A stretch of DNA of 64,000 nt from Bacteroidetes bacterium GWF2_33_38 (GTDB lineage Bacteria; Bacteroidota; Bacteroidia; Bacteroidales; GWF2-33-38): the NCBI GenBank assembly GCA_001769505.1, contig MEOF01000065.1, positions 1-64,000 of the forward strand, in the 5' to 3' direction. Position 1 is the first letter of the stretch. Each line of letters starts with the position of its first letter. The notes beneath the pieces were generated by a model. The model ran no database searches and was not told the DNA's origin. It worked only from the letters and a program-made list of their open reading frames with translations. This document shows, piece after piece, positions 1 through 9,092 of the stretch. Made by a program: the position numbers and the translations under genes.

Positions 1-486
1 TACGAACCGCAGTTTGAGAATCCTGTTGAAAATCCATTAAACAAAACCGATTGGACATTAATTCAAGGTTCATATATTGCCCAAGGTGGCGAAAAGTTTA
101 TTACCATCGGCAACTTTCGAGAAGATAGCAAAACGGATACTGTTTTTGTTGGAGGAGTGAAAAATTATGTTTCAGTTTTTCTTGAAGATGTTTCGGTAGA
201 ATTGGACACAACAGTAGGAATAAGTGAAAAGTTAAAAGATGAAAGTGAAAAGTTGAGAGTTTATCCAAATCCAAGCACTGGCAATATAATAATAGAAAAT
301 ACAGCAGAAGATGAATTTAGTATAGAAATATTCAATTCATTAGGACAGAAAGTTTACAATAAAGATTATAAAGCTTCAAAATCTGCCAATCTACATCTTG
401 ATTTGAATAATGGAGTTTATTATTGTAAATTGCATTCAAAATCAGGAACAGAAGAGGTCAAGAAACTGATAATAAATAAATTTTGA
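1..486 (+). CDS. 3' end of a secreted protein with T9SS type A C-terminal sorting domain (5' end outside window)
   Basis: Frame 1 is open from base 1 (YEPQFENPVENPLNKTDWTLIQGSYIAQGGEKFITIGNF...); ends YPNPSTGNIIIENT...GVYYCKLHSKSGTEEVKKLIINKF, a typical sorting domain. Confidence 0.85.
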   Translation, partial: YEPQFENPVENPLNKTDWTLIQGSYIAQGGEKFITIGNFREDSKTDTVFVGGVKNYVSVFLEDVSVELDTTVGISEKLKDESEKLRVYPNPSTGNIIIENTAEDEFSIEIFNSLGQKVYNKDYKASKSANLHLDLNNGVYYCKLHSKSGTEEVKKLIINKF

Positions 487-496
487 GAGAAATAAA

Positions 497-601
497 ATGA
501 GACTGTTTAATAAAATATTAGCCGTAGTTATTTTAACTACGGCTTTTGTTTATCATTCAAAAGCACAAGATGTTTTTGTTCGTGAGTTGTGGATCATTTA
601 A
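497..601 (+). pseudogene. Truncated secreted-protein gene, signal peptide only
   Basis: MRLFNKILAVVILTTAFVYHSKAQDVFVRELWII*: signal peptide with KAQ-like cleavage site followed by an early stop. Confidence 0.5.
520..544 (+). terminator. Rho-independent-like hairpin after the T9SS cargo gene
   Basis: AGCCGTAGTT-ATTTT-AACTACGGCT, perfect 10-bp stem followed by TTTTGTTT. Confidence 0.55.
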
Positions 602-718
602 AGAAACACAGCCAGAGCATTTTAGAAGTCATGAGTTTTCCTGTAGAATTTTGAATTAATCCTTTCGTGAATTGAAAAAATTGCATAAATTTGTATCCGA
701 ATGAATACAGTGAAATAA

Positions 719-1018
719 ATGTACATAATTGAGAAAACAGACGAGTTTGACAAATGGCTACGAAAATTAAAAGATTTAAGAGCCAAAGCCAAAATATTGT
801 TTCGCATTCAAAAAATTGAGAATGATGAACACTTTGGAGACTGCGAACCTGTTGGCAATGGGATTCGGGAATTAAAAATTGACTACGCTAAAGGTTACAG
901 AGTATATTTTAAAGAATCAGATGGGAAAATCATTATTCTACTCATTGGTGGAGATAAATCATCTCAACACAAAGACATTGAAAAGGCAAAAGAGATTTTA
1001 AAAAAAATTAAAAAATAG
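719..1018 (+). CDS. RelE/HigB-like addiction module toxin
   Basis: About 100 aa; TDEFDKWLRKLKD...GDCEPVGNGIRELKIDYAKGYRVYFKE...LLIGGDKSSQHKDIEKAKEI matches the addiction-module killer protein family. Confidence 0.85.
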   Translation: MYIIEKTDEFDKWLRKLKDLRAKAKILFRIQKIENDEHFGDCEPVGNGIRELKIDYAKGYRVYFKESDGKIIILLIGGDKSSQHKDIEKAKEILKKIKK

Positions 1019-1022
1019 AGAT

Positions 1023-1334
1023 ATGGAAACTTCAAAATTTGATATAGCGGACTATTTAGATAGTAACGAAATGATTGCAGAATATCTTAATGTTGTTTTG
1101 GCAGAAGGAAATGATTCCGATGTAATTACAGCAATCGGACATATTGCAAAATCAATTGGAATGACAAAAATTGCTCAAGAAACTGGATTAAGCAGACCAA
1201 GTTTATACAAAGCTTTATCTGATGGTGCAAAGCCTCAATTTAAGACAATTATGAAAGTATTAAGAGCAATCGGTGGGCAAATACAAATAAATTCCAACAA
1301 CTTAAGAAAAAACGCACCAAAACATGCGGTATAA
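1023..1334 (+). CDS. HigA-like addiction module antidote (HTH)
   Basis: Starts 4 bp after the toxin; DIADYLDSNEMIAEYLN...GMTKIAQETGLSRPSLYKALS...PQFKTIMKVLRAIG HTH antidote signature. Confidence 0.85.
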   Translation: METSKFDIADYLDSNEMIAEYLNVVLAEGNDSDVITAIGHIAKSIGMTKIAQETGLSRPSLYKALSDGAKPQFKTIMKVLRAIGGQIQINSNNLRKNAPKHAV

Positions 1335-1349
1335 AAATTACCTGTACAG

Positions 1350-1384
1350 AAGGTTTATCAAGGGTTGCAACCCACTTCAACCTT
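1350..1384. repeat. Nested inverted repeat downstream of the TA pair
   Basis: AAGGTT-tatcaa-GGGTTGCAACCC-acttc-AACCTT. Confidence 0.5.
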
Positions 1385-1549
1385 TATGTAACTTGATATG
1401 GAATCGCCCACCATCGTTACAATTCCAAACAAAGTTGCCTTACATAGGAACAACATAATCAGATATGCGTTTTTAAATAAAATTCAACCATAGCTAAATA
1501 TTTTTAATCCAAATCGAGTCTTTTTCCGATATTTGCATTTTGAATTACG

Positions 1550-3373
1550 ATGAAAAAACTCGAATTATTAGCTCCCGCCAAAAATCTCGAATCGGGAATT
1601 GCTGCCATTAACGCAGGCGCCGACGCTGTGTATATTGGAGCCGAACAATTTGGAGCAAGAGCTGCCGCCGGAAACTCTGTTGACGATATTGGGAAACTGG
1701 TTGAATACAGTCATTTATTTCACGTAAAAATTTATGTAACATTAAACACGATTTTGTACGATAACGAATTGCCGAATGTTGAAAGTTTGATACAAAAACT
1801 CTACAACATTGGAGTCGATGGGCTTATTATTCAAGATATGGGAATTTTAGAGTTCGACTTACCCAACATCAATATAATTGCAAGTACGCAAACGAATAAC
1901 AGAACGGTCGAAAAAATTAAGTTTCTCGAAAACATTGGATTCAGCCGTGTGATACTTGCTCGCGAATTGTCGATTACAGAAATCAACGAAATAAAAGCAG
2001 CAACAAATATTGAATTGGAATTTTTTATTCATGGTGCTTTGTGCGTTTCGTATAGCGGACAATGCTATTTTAGTCAAGAAATCACAGGCAGAAGTGCCAA
2101 TCGTGGCGAGTGTGCACAACCATGTCGTTCGGCGTACGATTTAATCGATTCAGAAGGAACCGTAATTTTAAAAAACAAACATTTGTTTTCGCTAAAAGAT
2201 TTAAACCTTTCAGAAAAAATATCGGCTTTAGCAAATGCCGGAATTAGCTCGTTTAAAATCGAAGGTCGATTAAAAAACATATCGTACGTAAAAAATGTAA
2301 CCGCCTATTATCGAAACCTAATTGACCAATTGATACTTTCCAATCCTCAACAATACAGCAGAGCCTCATCGGGAAAAACAATCTTGCGTTTTACGCCGAA
2401 TATCGAATCGGTTTTTAATCGAGGTTTTTCGACGTATTTCGTCGATGGGCGACAATCGAATTTGGCTTCGTTTGACACACAAAAATCGTTGGGAGAATAT
2501 ATCGGAAAAGTGCAGAAAATTGTTGAAAATACCATAGTTGTTAAAACCGATAAAATCATTAACAATAACGATGGTTTGTGTTTTTTTAAAAATACCGAAT
2601 TGTTGGGCGTAAAAGTCAATAAAGCAACTGAAAACAAAATTACGGTGGATAATGCCGATGAACTTTTTGTGAATGCCGAACTTTACCGAAACTACAACCA
2701 CAAGCTTACGCAAGAGGTTGAGCGAGAAGACAGTGCGATACGTAAAATAAATATTTCGGTTCAACTTATTGATTCAATAGATGCACTTGCGGTTGTGATT
2801 GTAGATGAAGACCAAATAGAGTCTATTCTTTATATTATCGAAAATCTTCAAGAAGCCAACAATAAAGAAAAAGCGATTGAAACAATCATAAATCAATTCT
2901 CGAAAGAAGGCGATTCGATTTATTCAGTCAACAATGTAGAAATAAAAACAGCAAAATCGTATTTTTTCCCGATTAGCAAATTGAACGAAATTCGGCGACA
3001 AGCTTTTGAAAATCACAATCGAGTAAGGATTGAATTGCATGTTTTCGAAACAAAAACGATTTCAAAAAACAAGGAAAAATACATAAAAACCGAAATATCG
3101 TACAGTGAAAATGTTGCAAATAAAAACGCAATAGCTTTTTACCAAAATCACGGAGTTGGCAAAATAGAGCTTGCATTTGAAAAACTAAAACCACAGCATT
3201 CGGTTCCTATTCTTACAAGTCGGTATTGCTTAAAATTTGAAATGGGAGTTTGTCCAAAATTTAAAAATGTCGCTGCTTATAAATTTGTCGAACCGCTTTA
3301 CATTGTAAACAACAAACGGAAATATCGTTTATCCTTCGACTGTGCAACATGCGAAATGACAATAAACCGTTAA
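1550..3373 (+). CDS. Peptidase U32 family protein (collagenase-like / RNA hydroxylation type)
   Basis: MKKLELLAPAKNLESGIAAINAGADAVYIGAEQFGARA...FIHGALCVSYSGQCYFSQEITGRSANRGECAQPCR U32 signature. Confidence 0.92.
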   Translation: MKKLELLAPAKNLESGIAAINAGADAVYIGAEQFGARAAAGNSVDDIGKLVEYSHLFHVKIYVTLNTILYDNELPNVESLIQKLYNIGVDGLIIQDMGILEFDLPNINIIASTQTNNRTVEKIKFLENIGFSRVILARELSITEINEIKAATNIELEFFIHGALCVSYSGQCYFSQEITGRSANRGECAQPCRSAYDLIDSEGTVILKNKHLFSLKDLNLSEKISALANAGISSFKIEGRLKNISYVKNVTAYYRNLIDQLILSNPQQYSRASSGKTILRFTPNIESVFNRGFSTYFVDGRQSNLASFDTQKSLGEYIGKVQKIVENTIVVKTDKIINNNDGLCFFKNTELLGVKVNKATENKITVDNADELFVNAELYRNYNHKLTQEVEREDSAIRKINISVQLIDSIDALAVVIVDEDQIESILYIIENLQEANNKEKAIETIINQFSKEGDSIYSVNNVEIKTAKSYFFPISKLNEIRRQAFENHNRVRIELHVFETKTISKNKEKYIKTEISYSENVANKNAIAFYQNHGVGKIELAFEKLKPQHSVPILTSRYCLKFEMGVCPKFKNVAAYKFVEPLYIVNNKRKYRLSFDCATCEMTINR

Positions 3374-3469
3374 ACGATTGGACAAATCAAATGATACTGG
3401 GGTTTTCCAGTTGTTTTTGTTGTGAGTTTTAAAGATTTGAAATCATTTGATATTTTAGAACTTAATTTT

Positions 3470-5029
3470 TCATTCGTATCCTAATATTTCTTCATCTATT
3501 AGAATTGTTGTTGAATCATTGCTCAAATAATCAGGAATCACAAGATTCATAGAATTAAAAATTGCAATATTTTTTCCTTTTTCCTTTAAATCTTTATATT
3601 GTTCAATAGAAGGCACAAAATTATATGACGAAAGCCCAGTATAAAACATAGCTTCAATATAATGCCTTCCCTTAACATTGAACAAAACATAATTGTCATT
3701 AAAATTAATAGTTTTAAATATTTTTTTGTTATGTGATAGCATTTCGACGTATAAATTTTCTTTATCTGAAACAGTATGTTTTTCTTGTAAAATTCGAAGA
3801 TCGAATCTTGAAAAAACAATTATCAACATTAAAGCAACGAAGATTAGAATATTGATATTCTTAATTCTGATTCGTTTCTCAATCTGATTTAAAATTTCAT
3901 CAATCAAAGATGCAAAAACTATAAAAATAATCATTGAAACGATAATGGTAAAAGAGGGCATTTTAGATGCTGCCAATGTGAAAAATAAGTAAACAAAAAA
4001 GACCATACTAAACAATGAAAAAAACAATTTTTTATCCTTGATTCGCTTATACAAAACAATGAAGGCTGGAATTATTAAGAGGTACATTGTTAACCCGTAT
4101 ATATATTTAAACTTTTCGAAATGAAACCAAAAGGTTCCACCATGCCCTTCGGTTACCACAGTAAAATGTATTGCGTTAAATTTTTGAATCTGCTCAGCCT
4201 CTATGGGATACCAAATAAACGTAAGTATTTGCCAAGGGACGGCGACAAGAAGCGTAATCAAAAAGGAAATAATAAAATCCTTGCTTTCAGAAAATTTAAA
4301 ATTTCTCTCTAATATTTTTAGAACCAACCAGCCTAAATATATCAATAAACCAACCAACCATTTACATAAAATCGCCATTCCTGAAAATAGACCAATTAAA
4401 TATATCCAAATCTTGTTTTTAGTAAAACAATATTCCAAAAACGACCAAATACTCAACGAAATATATGTAAGAAAAGAAATATCGTTGTGATCAAGTTCTT
4501 GTCTTCCAGCAACCAGTTCGGTAATATAGATTGTTGAAACCATTAATATACTTGAAATGTATCCCACGCGTCCATTAACCAACAATTTTCCAGAGCGGTA
4601 TGTTATTAAAGCTAGAATTGTTGCAAGGATAACGCTTGGTAACCTCAACGTAAATTCAGATATTCCAAACAATTTAAAACTTAAGGATATTTGCCACAAA
4701 AATAAAGGCTGTTTATGAATCCATATAAAACTTCTATCCCATCTATCGTAAGCCATATTCACAATTGGATTCTCATACAACGTCGGCATTAATGGGTGAT
4801 TCATCATGTTTTTTGCAACTAATGCGTGAAATCGTTCATCCCATAGGTTTAGAAAGGGATCTAAAAGAGCACCAAAACTAAAAATGCTGAATGCCATTAA
4901 GCCTACGAATAATAAAGAATGACTTTCTTTTTTGATTAGTTGAAAATAAAGACTTGAAAAGAAAAAAATAGCGGTTAGGACTAATAAGACAACTTGTGTA
5001 GCATCAAAAAAGAATTTATCGAACAACAT
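3470..5029 (-). CDS. ArnT/GT39-like membrane glycosyltransferase
   Basis: Multi-TM protein with LLDPFLNLWDERFHALVAKNM...WIHKQPLFLWQISLSFKLFGISEFTLRLPS motif region. Confidence 0.85.
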   Translation of the reverse strand: MLFDKFFFDATQVVLLVLTAIFFFSSLYFQLIKKESHSLLFVGLMAFSIFSFGALLDPFLNLWDERFHALVAKNMMNHPLMPTLYENPIVNMAYDRWDRSFIWIHKQPLFLWQISLSFKLFGISEFTLRLPSVILATILALITYRSGKLLVNGRVGYISSILMVSTIYITELVAGRQELDHNDISFLTYISLSIWSFLEYCFTKNKIWIYLIGLFSGMAILCKWLVGLLIYLGWLVLKILERNFKFSESKDFIISFLITLLVAVPWQILTFIWYPIEAEQIQKFNAIHFTVVTEGHGGTFWFHFEKFKYIYGLTMYLLIIPAFIVLYKRIKDKKLFFSLFSMVFFVYLFFTLAASKMPSFTIIVSMIIFIVFASLIDEILNQIEKRIRIKNINILIFVALMLIIVFSRFDLRILQEKHTVSDKENLYVEMLSHNKKIFKTINFNDNYVLFNVKGRHYIEAMFYTGLSSYNFVPSIEQYKDLKEKGKNIAIFNSMNLVIPDYLSNDSTTILIDEEILGYE

Positions 5030-5193
5030 AGACCTCTTTTTACAAAAAACAAAATTACAAATTATATTATTGTTTTAATCTACAGTTGAAAAGTAAATCA
5101 TTGTGCCATTTTTATTTTTGTTTGCTTCTTATATATATTTGAATCTTTATTGCATCTCAACAAAAATTCATTTTAGGTTTTAGATAATATAAG

Positions 5194-5201
5194 TATCTTT
5201 G
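5194..5201 (+). promoter_or_regulatory. Bacteroidota -7 box upstream of hisS
   Basis: TATCTTTG matches TAnnTTTG, 25 bp before the ATG. Confidence 0.5.
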
Positions 5202-5225
5202 CACACAGATATTTAATCCAAAGCT

Positions 5226-6731
5226 ATGTCGCAAAAACCAGCTATACCAAAAGGAACAAGAGATTTTATTCCGCAAGAAATGATTCGTCGAAACTATATT
5301 TTTGATACCATAAAATCGGTTTTTCAACAATATGGATTTTTGCCAATCGAAACCCCTGCAATGGAAAATCTTTCAACGCTGATGGGAAAATATGGCGAAG
5401 AAGGCGATAAACTTTTGTTTAAGATTTTGGATAGTGGGGATTATTTGAAAAAAAATACAATTGATGAAATAATAAATGTGCTTCTGAATGAAATTAATTT
5501 TACAAGAGATAAGCTTCAAAATGAAATTCTTAGTAATAAGAATGGTGATATAACTGAAGATAAAAATAAACTTGAAAAATTAACGGAATTTGCAGTTAAA
5601 GGAATTGAACTTTTTAATAATTCAAAAAATATTACATTAAATATTTCCGAAAAAGGTCTCCGTTACGATTTAACCGTTCCGTTTGCACGCTTTGTGGTTC
5701 AGCATCAAAACGAAATTACATTTCCGTTTAAACGCTACCAAATTCAACCCGTTTGGCGAGCCGATAGACCCCAAAAAGGTCGTTATCGTGAGTTTTATCA
5801 ATGCGATGTTGATGTAGTTGGAAGCGACTCGCTAATCAACGAAGTTGAGTTGATTCAAATTGTCGATAATGTTTTTGAAAAACTGAATGTTGAGGTTACG
5901 ATTAAAATAAACAATCGAAAAATATTGTCGGGAATTGCCGAAATAATAGGCGAAGCCGATAAAATAATCGACATTACCGTTGCTATCGACAAATTAGACA
6001 AAATCGGGCTCGAAAAAGTAAACGAAGAACTTTCCGCAAAAGGCATAAGCGAAAAAGCAATAGCACAATTGCAACCCATTATTAATTTATCGGGAACAAA
6101 TGTTGAAAAAATTGCGGATTTAAAAAGTATTTTATCTTCAAGTACTATAGGACAAAAAGGAATAGCGGAGCTTGAACAAGTTTTTAAACTTAGCTCGAAT
6201 TTAAACATTCAATCGAAAATAGAACTCGATTTGACATTGGCTCGCGGATTAAATTACTATACAGGTGCAATTTTCGAGGTTAAAGCCAACCATGTTGAAA
6301 TGGGAAGCATCTGTGGCGGCGGACGTTACGACGATCTTACCGGAATTTTCGGATTAAAAGATGTTTCGGGTGTTGGAATTTCGTTTGGAGCAGACCGAAT
6401 TTATGATGTTTTGCAGCAATTAAATCGATTTCAATCGCAAAATCTGAATAATGTAAAATTAATGTTTGCAAATTTCGGCGAACTCGAAACGGTCTATTGT
6501 ATGAAAATGCTCGAAAAAGTTCGAAAAGCCGGAATAAATGCCGAACTCTATCCCGACGCTGCAAAAATGAAAAAGCAGTTTTCGTACGCCGACAGCAAAG
6601 AAATAAAATTTGTTGCGATTGTGGGCGAAAACGAAATGCAGGTAAATAAAGTTTCGCTTAAAAATATGACTACTGGTGAGCAAAAAACGTTGTCGGTTGA
6701 GGAAATGATTGAAGTGTTAAAGAATAATTAA
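5226..6731 (+). CDS. hisS: Histidyl-tRNA synthetase
   Basis: [81 protein letters not shown] motifs. Confidence 0.97.
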   Translation: MSQKPAIPKGTRDFIPQEMIRRNYIFDTIKSVFQQYGFLPIETPAMENLSTLMGKYGEEGDKLLFKILDSGDYLKKNTIDEIINVLLNEINFTRDKLQNEILSNKNGDITEDKNKLEKLTEFAVKGIELFNNSKNITLNISEKGLRYDLTVPFARFVVQHQNEITFPFKRYQIQPVWRADRPQKGRYREFYQCDVDVVGSDSLINEVELIQIVDNVFEKLNVEVTIKINNRKILSGIAEIIGEADKIIDITVAIDKLDKIGLEKVNEELSAKGISEKAIAQLQPIINLSGTNVEKIADLKSILSSSTIGQKGIAELEQVFKLSSNLNIQSKIELDLTLARGLNYYTGAIFEVKANHVEMGSICGGGRYDDLTGIFGLKDVSGVGISFGADRIYDVLQQLNRFQSQNLNNVKLMFANFGELETVYCMKMLEKVRKAGINAELYPDAAKMKKQFSYADSKEIKFVAIVGENEMQVNKVSLKNMTTGEQKTLSVEEMIEVLKNN

Positions 6732-7462
6732 TCTCCAAATCTTTTTATCAATCCGTTTTTAAGTTCAAGGATAAACAAATCTCTTTCGTGGGCAGCAGAA
6801 GCTCCTGCCATTGCTCCTACAATCGGACCAAACATAAATGCTTCATTGGTAATTTTCCCTGCAAAAGCATAGAAAATAGCAACAGTTCCTTTTATCGACA
6901 ATTTACTATAATGAACACCTTTTCCAATTTTATAACAATTTATATAAATATTTTCCCCATCGCAAACGCCCCAAAATTCTTTTTTTATTTTATAATACGT
7001 TGCAATTGAATCATTAGGTTTTACTTTATAGTCGTTGCCTCCATTCATGGAAATATCAAAAGAACTTCTTTTTTTAACAATAAAATCACATTGAAATGAT
7101 GGCTCATTATTTATAAATTCTTCAAAATTTTTGTACGCACCAATTTGGGGTTTTTCAAGATTAATAGGATATTCTATTTGTTTCTCTTTTACAATGTTTT
7201 TTTCATAATTTAAGGTGTAATAATCGTAATCTTTTTTTTCAATTAAATGTGTTGCAGTATCAAATGGATTTAGTGAGTTATATTTGAGAAAGACAACCTT
7301 ATCTTCAATAATTTTACATAAAATCGAGTCGGTTTTATCTCTTAAGTAAATAATATCGACTATCATATTTTCTTCAGATTTTTTTACACTTGTAGTTAAG
7401 GTATAAAAATCATAATCAGCTTGATTAATCGTATATAATGAAGTATCCACAGATTCAAACAA
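6728..7462 (-). CDS. Hypothetical protein; the frame is open upstream toward an ATG at 7660, interrupted by a 19-bp repeat expansion
   Basis: ORF track; upstream in-frame sequence (AKAQDLIILKDNSDTIKCKIIEDKITYLSYR...) continues to the repeat array. Confidence 0.6.
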   Translation of the reverse strand: MFESVDTSLYTINQADYDFYTLTTSVKKSEENMIVDIIYLRDKTDSILCKIIEDKVVFLKYNSLNPFDTATHLIEKKDYDYYTLNYEKNIVKEKQIEYPINLEKPQIGAYKNFEEFINNEPSFQCDFIVKKRSSFDISMNGGNDYKVKPNDSIATYYKIKKEFWGVCDGENIYINCYKIGKGVHYSKLSIKGTVAIFYAFAGKITNEAFMFGPIVGAMAGASAAHERDLFILELKNGLIKRFGD

Positions 7463-7555
7463 TCTATAACTTAAATAAGTAATTTTATCTTCAATAATCT
7501 TACATTTAATCGTATCCGAATTATCTTTTAAGATAATTAAGTCTTGAGCTTTTGC

Positions 7556-7642
7556 AAAACAAAAATTTAGAATTAAAACAAAAATTTAGAATTAAAACAA
7601 AAATTTAGAATTAAAACAAAAATTTAGAATTAAAACAAAAAT
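7556..7642 (-). repeat. 19-bp tandem repeat, 4 copies plus an 11-nt partial, within signal-peptide coding region
   Basis: Unit AAAACAAAAATTTAGAATT at 7556, 7575, 7594, 7613, identical copies. Confidence 0.97.
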
Positions 7643-8040
7643 GACGATCGTTTTTTCCATATCGTAAATGAAGGACACAAATATAGGTAAATTCCATCAT
7701 TTTGTAGAATTCCGCTTTTGGTAAAATTTGATAAAACACACTAATACCAATTGCCAATAGTATAAAGATTAGAAATAAGCCTCTAACTTTGTTTAGCAGT
7801 AAATATGCCGAAAATACAAAATCGCAATCAATTAATTATCAGTCATTTATACTTGAGTTAGATAGATTGTGTTTCAAAATGATTGTTAAAGAAATTTTGG
7901 AACAACAATGGTTAATGCCGATATTAAAGCAAAACAAGCATACAGAACGAAGTGAAAGTATGCGACATTTTGATGTTTAATCGGTATAATTTTTATTTTT
8001 TTGAAGATTATCGAAATTTTGAATAAATCAGTAATTTTCA

Positions 8041-8064
8041 TTTGTTGGTGACAACACCAACAAA
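8041..8064. repeat. Perfect hairpin TTTGTTGGTG-ACAA-CACCAACAAA
   Basis: 10-bp perfect arms, 4-nt loop; related hairpins at 33446 and near 54555. Confidence 0.85.
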
Positions 8065-8235
8065 GGTGGAAAGGGGGAAACCTTTACAACCATTTTGCTT
8101 TATAAACTTTACGAACATGATAAACTTTACGAACTTTAAACTTAAAAGAGGTGCAAAATATAAATTCAGGTTTTGACGATAAATAAAAATAAAATAAATA
8201 CATTTGAATAAAATAAACAAATGGATATATTGAAA

Positions 8236-8256
8236 ATACCCGCAATTTGCGGGTAT
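8236..8256. repeat. Leader hairpin upstream of the lipoprotein gene
   Basis: ATACCCGCA-att-TGCGGGTAT, 9-bp perfect arms, about 20 bp before the ATG. Confidence 0.6.
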
Positions 8257-8276
8257 ACAATTAAAAAGAAGAAATT

Positions 8277-8942
8277 ATGATTAAACAATTGACAATTCTT
8301 ATTACTGCAATATTGCTGCTTTCATGTAAAGGTGAAGCTGAAAAAGAATTTGAAGGAGTGATAACTTATAAAATTGACATTCAGTGTGACAATAAAGAAG
8401 CATTAGCCTATTATAAAAACACTTTTGGCTCAAAGGTAGTTTTCTATTACAAAAATGGTGATTTTAGAAGAGAGTTCTATTCTGTGGATAATAATTTAAT
8501 TAGAACAACTATCTACAAAGAGAATGCTAATAACAATTATCACTTTGGTTTAAATAATGATACAATAACTTTTCAAACAGCAGGTATTGAAAACTGTAAA
8601 ATTGAAACAATAAAATCAAAGAAAGACGAAACAACTATTCTTGATTTAAAATGTGATTACAATACTTTTAAAATAAGCAATGACACAATTGTTTATATGA
8701 ACTATAAAATGGAGTTTTGGACAAATAATGATATAATTCTCAATACAAATAGATTTAAAAAATTTAAGGATGGTAGATATGATTATTTAATAAGAGAAAC
8801 TAAATCACTCCCACTTAAATATTCTATGGATATAGGTATGGCTAAAATAAATTATACTGCAACAAATATTGATTATTCAGAATTAAAAGAAGAATTGTTT
8901 AATATTGATGAAAGCAAACCCCTTAAAGAATGGGATAAATAA
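8277..8942 (+). CDS. Putative lipoprotein of unknown function
   Basis: MIKQLTILITAILLLSCKGEAEKEFEGVITYKI: lipobox and body resembling Bacteroidota lipoproteins. Confidence 0.8.
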   Translation: MIKQLTILITAILLLSCKGEAEKEFEGVITYKIDIQCDNKEALAYYKNTFGSKVVFYYKNGDFRREFYSVDNNLIRTTIYKENANNNYHFGLNNDTITFQTAGIENCKIETIKSKKDETTILDLKCDYNTFKISNDTIVYMNYKMEFWTNNDIILNTNRFKKFKDGRYDYLIRETKSLPLKYSMDIGMAKINYTATNIDYSELKEELFNIDESKPLKEWDK

Positions 8943-8946
8943 AAAA

Positions 8947-9077
8947 GCCTAACAAAAAATATAGTGCATTTGGCAGATAGTGCTATATATGAAGATGATG
9001 GTAATAAATAAACACACTATTAAATTGAAAGATTGGAGCGTTGAAATGCCAAACGCACCATATTAAAAACGTTAGCC
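8947..9077. other. attC-like palindromic element 1
   Basis: GCCTAAC (matches RYYYAAC) ... AATATAGTGCATTTGGCA / TGCCAAACGCACCATATT (16/18 complementary) ... GTTAGCC; total 131 bp. Confidence 0.55.
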
Positions 9078-9092
9078 TCAATAACAATAATT

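Noticed and set aside
7789-7980. 63-aa ORF MFSSKYAENTKSQS...NKHTERSESMRHFDV
   Set aside because: No recognisable domain or start context; tail looks like a common intergenic repeat. Not supportable as a gene.
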